Assembly: GCF_002878395.1 (NCBI RefSeq)
Contig: NW_025892473.1
Coordinates: 26,094-90,093 of the forward strand
Direction of reading: 5' to 3'
DNA length: 64,000 nt
DNA from: Capsicum annuum
Lineage: Eukaryota; Streptophyta; Magnoliopsida; Solanales; Solanaceae
Of the stretch, positions 59,481 to 64,000 are shown piece after piece (positions within the stretch are counted from its first letter, which is position 1; each line of letters starts with the position of its first letter). The position numbers were made by a program, and so were the translations under genes. A model generated the notes under the pieces. The model did no database searches and was not told the origin of the DNA. It saw only the letters and a program-made list of their open reading frames with translations.

Positions 59481-60370
59481 TTGCCTCAAGTCATCTATAC
59501 CTAGAACACATAGATGACCCTGACAATGCAGAACACCATCTCCCCCTTGGGAGAAAACCTCTACTTTCTGATCCTTGACTAACTCTTTCAACTTGACTAG
59601 ATTGGGATCTCTATCTTTCTTTTCTTTTACCTCAGAAACTAGAGATAATTCTAAACAACTCTAAACCAATATGTCACCTTCCTATAAATCGACTAAGTGA
59701 ATGCCTAGTCTGGCAAACTGATGGATTTCCTGAGCTAACTTCTTCTTATTATCCTCAACAAGAGCAACACTACCCATATATTATCCTCAACAAGAGCAAC
59801 ACTACCCATAAATAGTCTATTGAGACCGCCGGCCACGACGTTGGCCTTGCCTGGATGATAAATGACACTCATGTCATAATCTTTCAAGAGCTCTAACCGT
59901 TTTCTCTAACGATTGAGATCTTTCTGAGAAGAGACATACTGAAGGATCTTGTGATCTGTGAACACATCCACATAAACTCTGTATAGATAATTATTTCAAA
60001 TCTTTAAGGCAAATAATACGGTTGCTAACTCAAGATCATCAATAGGATAATTCTTCTCATGGGGTTTAAGTTATCTGGAGGCGTAGGCTATGACCTTATC
60101 ATGCTGCATGAGGACACAACCCAAACCTACTATGGATACATCATAAGACACTATGAAACCATCGAAACTATCTAAAATAGCTAAAACTGGAGTTGAGGTG
60201 AGTCGAGTCTTCAACTCCTGAAAACTCTTCTCACTAGGATCTAACCACCAAAACATGACTTTCTTATGAGTCAATATGGACATAGGGGATGCAATAGAAG
60301 AAAATCCCTCAACAAACCATCTGTAATAGCCAGCCAAACCCAAGAAACTCCTGATATCTGATGGAGATAC
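59481..60370 (-). pseudogene. Element F RNase H
   Basis: The open frame 60343-60071 covers the RT connection (Gly-Leu-Ala-Gly-Tyr-Tyr-Arg-Trp-Phe) and the RNase H start, where the catalytic Asp is kept but the usual Asp-Ala-Ser is Asp-Val-Ser. After a stop at 60070 the rest runs through shifting frames. A 32-bp tandem duplication (59748-59811) in the linker after RNase H adds a further frameshift. Confidence 0.78.
59748..59811. repeat. 32-bp tandem duplication in element F pol
   Basis: Two adjacent 32-bp units (59748-59779 and 59780-59811) differ only at the last base. B and G have a single copy at the equivalent place, so it is a recent duplication private to F. Confidence 0.92.
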
Positions 60371-61130
60371 ATGGTGAGGCTAGTTTCTTACTGCTTTGGT
60401 CTTTTAAGGATCAACCCTAATACCATCACCAAAAATGATATGACCAAGGAATGCTAACGCTCACTATGGGAATAGAACTAAATGTCATCTATAAAGACTA
60501 TGATGAACATGTCTAAGTACTGCTTGAACTCCCGATTCATGAAGTACAATAAAGCTACTGGGGCCTTGGTAAGACCAAAGGACAAAACTAAGAATTCGAA
60601 GTGATCATAATGAGTATGAAAGGCTATTTTCGGAATGTAACATTCTCTGACTCTGAGCTGATGATAGCCTGATTTGAGGTCTATCTTAGAAAAATAACTG
60701 GTAGCTTAGAGTTGGTCGAATAAGTCATCAATTCTGGGAAGTAGATACTTGTTCTTGATTGTGGCTTTATTGAGCTACCGATAATCAATACACATTCTGA
60801 GAGAACCGTCTTTCTTGTGCACGAATAAGACTGGTGCGCCCCACAGGGACATACTAGGTCTGATGAATCCCTTATCTAAGAGATCCTTTAACTTCCCTTT
60901 CAATTATTTAAGTTGTTCTGGTGCAATTCAATATGGCAAAATATATATAGGTTCAGTATCTAGAAAAAGATCGATGTCAAAGTCTATTTCCCTTTTGAGA
61001 GGAATTCCTAAAAGATCTTTGGGAAAGATATCTGAATATTTATTTACGAATGGGAATGATTCGAGACTGGGAGTTTCGAAGCTAGTGTCCTTAACTCAAA
61101 CAAGATGATAGACACATCCTTTAGATATCA
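60371..61130 (-). pseudogene. Element F reverse transcriptase (internal deletion)
   Basis: From 61120 downward RT is nearly continuous in one frame with few stops: the N-terminal Pro-x-x-x-Glu-Ile-Asp-Phe part, Lys-Lys-Asp-Gly-Ser, Lys-Ile-Asp-Leu-x-Ser-Gly-Tyr-His-Gln and the catalytic Phe-Ile-Asp-Asp-Ile (about 60483-60497). Right after it, near 60460, roughly 110 bp that B and G have at this place are missing, which removes part of the RT thumb and shifts the frame. Confidence 0.82.
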
Positions 61131-61560
61131 TTTTCTTTGCCTGAAGGTAGGAAACAAACTAACCTCTGAACGCTAAAGTACTACACTTCCACTCTAGGAC
61201 TGGTTTATTCAGAAACTAAAAATGAACTATTCTTTTTCTGCAGCCTATTGTGACATAGTAGGAATGAAGCCAATCCATGCTGAGAATTACATCAAAATCA
61301 GTCATCTCTAATTTGGCTAGTTCTGCTGAGGTGACTTTCTGAGATACCATAATCGGACATTTCCTGTATACCCACCGGGCTATAATGGTTTTACCCACTA
61401 GGGTAGAGACTGAAAAGGGCTCTGCTAGAATTTCAAGACTGACTCCAAAATTAACTGTTATATTGGGAGTAACAAAAAACAAAGAAGCTCTTGGATCTAG
61501 CAAAGCATAAACATGCACATGAAAGATCTGTAACATACCAGTAACCACATTAGGAGAATT
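61131..61560 (-). pseudogene. Element F aspartic protease
   Basis: The open frame 61548-61216 (110 codons) is a nearly whole retropepsin. The catalytic Asp is in Leu-Leu-Asp-Pro-Arg-Ala-Ser, so Gly after Asp-Pro is changed to Arg, as in G. The closing signature Phe-Asp-Val-Ile-Leu-x-Met-Asp-Trp-Leu is present with Ser for Gly. The fold is otherwise readable, but the active-site change alone should inactivate it. Confidence 0.8.
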
Positions 61561-62721
61561 TTCCTAATTTTTCTGGGACTGGAGAGCATAAATTCAATTT
61601 GGGTGTTGCCCACTAGTAGTGTTGGAGGTGGCACCCTACTGGTATGTACGATCGGACTGAGCTGAGGAATGGTTCTACTGACTCTGAGAACCTGGCTGAA
61701 GACAGTCTCTGACTCTGTGGCCTAGCTTGCCACATCCAAATCAAATAAAACTGCCAGCTCTACAAATACCTTGATGGTTCTTACAACAAGTCTGGCAAAG
61801 AGGATAGGTACGAGTACTAGTAACACTACCCTGAGACTTAGAGCCTAGTGCTCTATCTCTGTTACCATATCTGAATCTAGGATCTGGAGCACTAGCTGAA
61901 GAAGGAGATGGAACTAATGACTTAGGATGAAACTGAGAATGATTTCCTCCTTCTAATTTGGTTTGAGCAAAGTTGAAACTACCTATCCTTACTCTCCTAT
62001 TCCGCTTCTCCCTCATCTTAATCTTTTTCTCTTTTATCTACTGAGCATGGGTCATAAGCCTGGCTATGTTCATGTTACAATTCAATATCGTGGACCTACA
62101 CTCATTGAATACACTATTATTCAACCAAGAAACAAACTTACTTATCTTAGCCCTGTTATCTGCAACCATATGAGGATCATATCTAGCTAATTGAGTAAAC
62201 TTAAGAGAATACTCTTTAACCGTTATGCTGCCTTGACTGAGGTTGATAAATTCAAACACTTTAGATTCTCTCAGCTCTAGGAGAAAGAATCTATCTGAGA
62301 ATACAGCAGCAAACTCCTCCCACTCAATAGGCCCTGCATCTACATCCCTTTTTTACTTCCACTGTTTGTACTAAGTATGAGCAACATCTTAAAACTGATA
62401 TAACTTGCTCTGTATTCTCACTAAAACTAACCCCCGTGATTTTCATAACCTTTTGAAGTTGGTCAAGAAATTCCTAGGGGTCCTCATCTGACTTAGACCT
62501 AAAAAAGGATGGAGGATTCATTCAGGTGAAGTTCTAAATCCTGGCTATAGCTGAATTAGCCACTGGGTTAGCCAGAATGACAGTTGGTCATTCATTCTGA
62601 GTAGCAATTGATTGAGCAAGAGTAGTGAATACAACTCTAAACTCTGCATAAGAAATATGTTTGCCCAAAGGATATTTGGGTTGAGGGGCTGGCTGATTCT
62701 TATTCTTCTCTTAGGAGGCAT
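61561..62721 (-). pseudogene. gag: Element F gag
   Basis: It starts at the ATG 62721 with Met-Pro-Pro-Lys-Arg-Arg. The capsid domain is readable with stops, and its C-terminal half is open at 62259-62038 (Val-Lys-Glu-Tyr-Ser-Leu-Lys-Phe and the following helix). 62016-61741 holds the basic linker and a first Cys-rich cluster. The zinc knuckle just after 61741 has lost its first Cys to a TGA stop, while the second Cys, His and last Cys remain. The layout is the same as in C and G. Confidence 0.82.
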
Positions 62722-62921
62722 ATTTGTAGAAGAAAGGGAGAAATGGATTAGACTGAGAGACTGAATTAAGATTATTCTCACTGGTATGACATGAATACTG
62801 AAAGAAGGGAAACTATTCCTAAAACATCTTATAGACTCCTACACTTAAATGTGGCACGCAACACACCCATGTACAAGACTCTACTAGATGTGGATTTCAG
62901 ACTTCCAAGGACTCTATTGAA

Positions 62922-62939
62922 CCTTAGGCTCTGATACCA
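62922..62939 (-). promoter_or_regulatory. tRNA-Met primer-binding site of element F
   Basis: The minus strand reads TGGTATCAGAGCCTAAGG, four bases inside the right LTR. Confidence 0.92.
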
Positions 62940-62943
62940 AGTT

Positions 62944-64000
62944 TGTAACACCCTGAATCTAGTACCCAGAATGCTACACGATGCTCATGACCCCAAAGGA
63001 CCACAAGCTAACCCATGACTGATATCTGTACCTGAACACTGCATAATATACTGTACAAATGCAAAAATTAAGGTTGTAAGGCCATAATGTTCAAAACTGA
63101 TAAATAATCTCTGAATGATATGGTATCACAATACTAAAATAAAATCTAAAAAATTTATCTAAACATGATAGTATGAAAAGCCTCTAACTGACTGAACTGT
63201 CTAAATAAGGAGTTGATGGGACATGTCCCCAACTAACTCCAACTAGTAAAATAAATTAATTAATCAGATAATAAAGTAATGGTCATGTCCTCAAAGGATG
63301 AGGACTCACTGGTAACTCTAACTGTTGAGACAAGAATGCTACTGATGATTTGGAGTTCATGCTTCTGAACCTGCGGTATAAAACACCATAACAAAAATGC
63401 ATCAGTATGTTAGAATATACTGGTATGCATGTGAGGTAGGCTAAATGCAAAGGGTTCACATCCATGAACTATACTAACTGACTGAATAACATGAACGTGA
63501 GAATGCATGTATGAATACATAATAACTATAACTGAGTTCGTGGCAACGTGATTACTGAACCTAAGTACTTATAACATGAGATAATAATAACTGTATAACT
63601 AAAATAATTGATACTGAGTGACTGTATCTGACAGTCTAGATTCTGATGGAACTAGCTAAGTTCCATACTATTCTGAGTTGACTATATCTGATAGTCCTAA
63701 ATTCTGTAGAACTATCTGAGTTCTATTACTGAGACTGAATGATTATATCTGACAGTCTTGATTCTATACTAAAATTATGGGAAGTAGTTATCTAATCGAT
63801 ATGCCCCTAATACGCCATTATGGCTGAATTGGGGTCCAATCTGTAACCCCAATTAAAAGGGTATCAATACCGCGCCACTGGTAAGGACAATTTTTGAGTA
63901 ACCCTCATATAACAAGTAACTCTAGTAACAATGGTGGGAACCCTCATATAATAGGTTAATCCACCTCATCTGCCCTAATATAATAGGCTATGATCTCTCA
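62944..64000 (-). repeat. 5' LTR of element F, cut by window end
   Basis: It starts TGTAACACCC and matches 46759 to about 47820. The remaining 1.6 kb or so expected from the left copy lie outside the window. Confidence 0.9.

Larger units (their letters stand above)
46759..64000 (-). mobile_element. Element F: Ty3/gypsy LTR retrotransposon, host of element G, cut by window end
   Basis: The 3' LTR is 46759-57880 interrupted by G (48878-57319), and the 5' LTR starts at 62944 and runs off the window. The minus-strand primer-binding site (62922-62939) and polypurine tract (57881-57894) frame gag, protease, RT, RNase H and integrase. It is inserted in the EPRV after ATTCT (46754-46758); the second copy of the target duplication lies outside the window. 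The gag start Met-Pro-Pro and the LTR start TGTAATGCCCC link it to the group of B, C and G. Confidence 0.92.

Overview
The window is plant nuclear repeat DNA, most likely from a Solanaceae species such as tomato, potato, pepper or tobacco. I base this on long-LTR Ty3/gypsy elements primed by initiator tRNA-Met, and on a solendovirus-like endogenous pararetrovirus (EPRV) of the kind known from that family. The host assignment is inference. I found no host protein gene, tRNA gene or rRNA gene; essentially every base lies in a mobile or viral relic.

Layout. The oldest layer is a decayed tandem array of an EPRV on the minus strand, left in three pieces: 46758-45685, 30763-25608 and 4640-1. Removing the inserts makes these pieces collinear head to tail: downstream ORF, then leader with primer-binding site, movement protein, capsid, zinc knuckle, protease, a gap where reverse transcriptase should be, downstream ORF, leader, movement protein, capsid. 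Three Ty3/gypsy elements, all on the minus strand, cut this array: A (4641-25607), B (30764-45684, perfect 5-bp target duplication GAAGC) and F (46759 to beyond 64000).

Second-level insertions. Inside A sit C (8623-18006, plus strand, gag-only, 3.7-kb LTRs, target duplication CCTTG) and D (18867-21326, a solo LTR of B's family, placed within A's reverse transcriptase). Inside B's pol sits E (35636-40490, plus strand, target duplication GTCTA), a 4.9-kb non-autonomous element carrying an unrecognised protein. Inside F's left LTR sits G (48878-57319, plus strand, with a truncated 3' LTR). The order of events is therefore EPRV array first, then A, B and F, then C, D, E and G.

Coding state. Every polyprotein is broken by stops and frameshifts. 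The best preserved stretches are the RNase H of B (34951-35472), RT plus RNase H of G (53573-54562), the integrase core of F (58691-59287) and the unknown ORF of E (38467-39489). Changes of the G-to-A type recur at key codons: zinc-knuckle Cys to Tyr, Trp to stop, protease Gly to Arg, integrase Asp to Asn. This is what long methylation followed by deamination would leave.

The most interesting item is element E. Between ordinary LTR-retrotransposon ends (tRNA-Met-like primer site, polypurine tract) it encodes no protease, RT or integrase. Instead it holds a gag-like proline-rich reading frame and a roughly 340-residue protein in which a 32-residue motif occurs three times.
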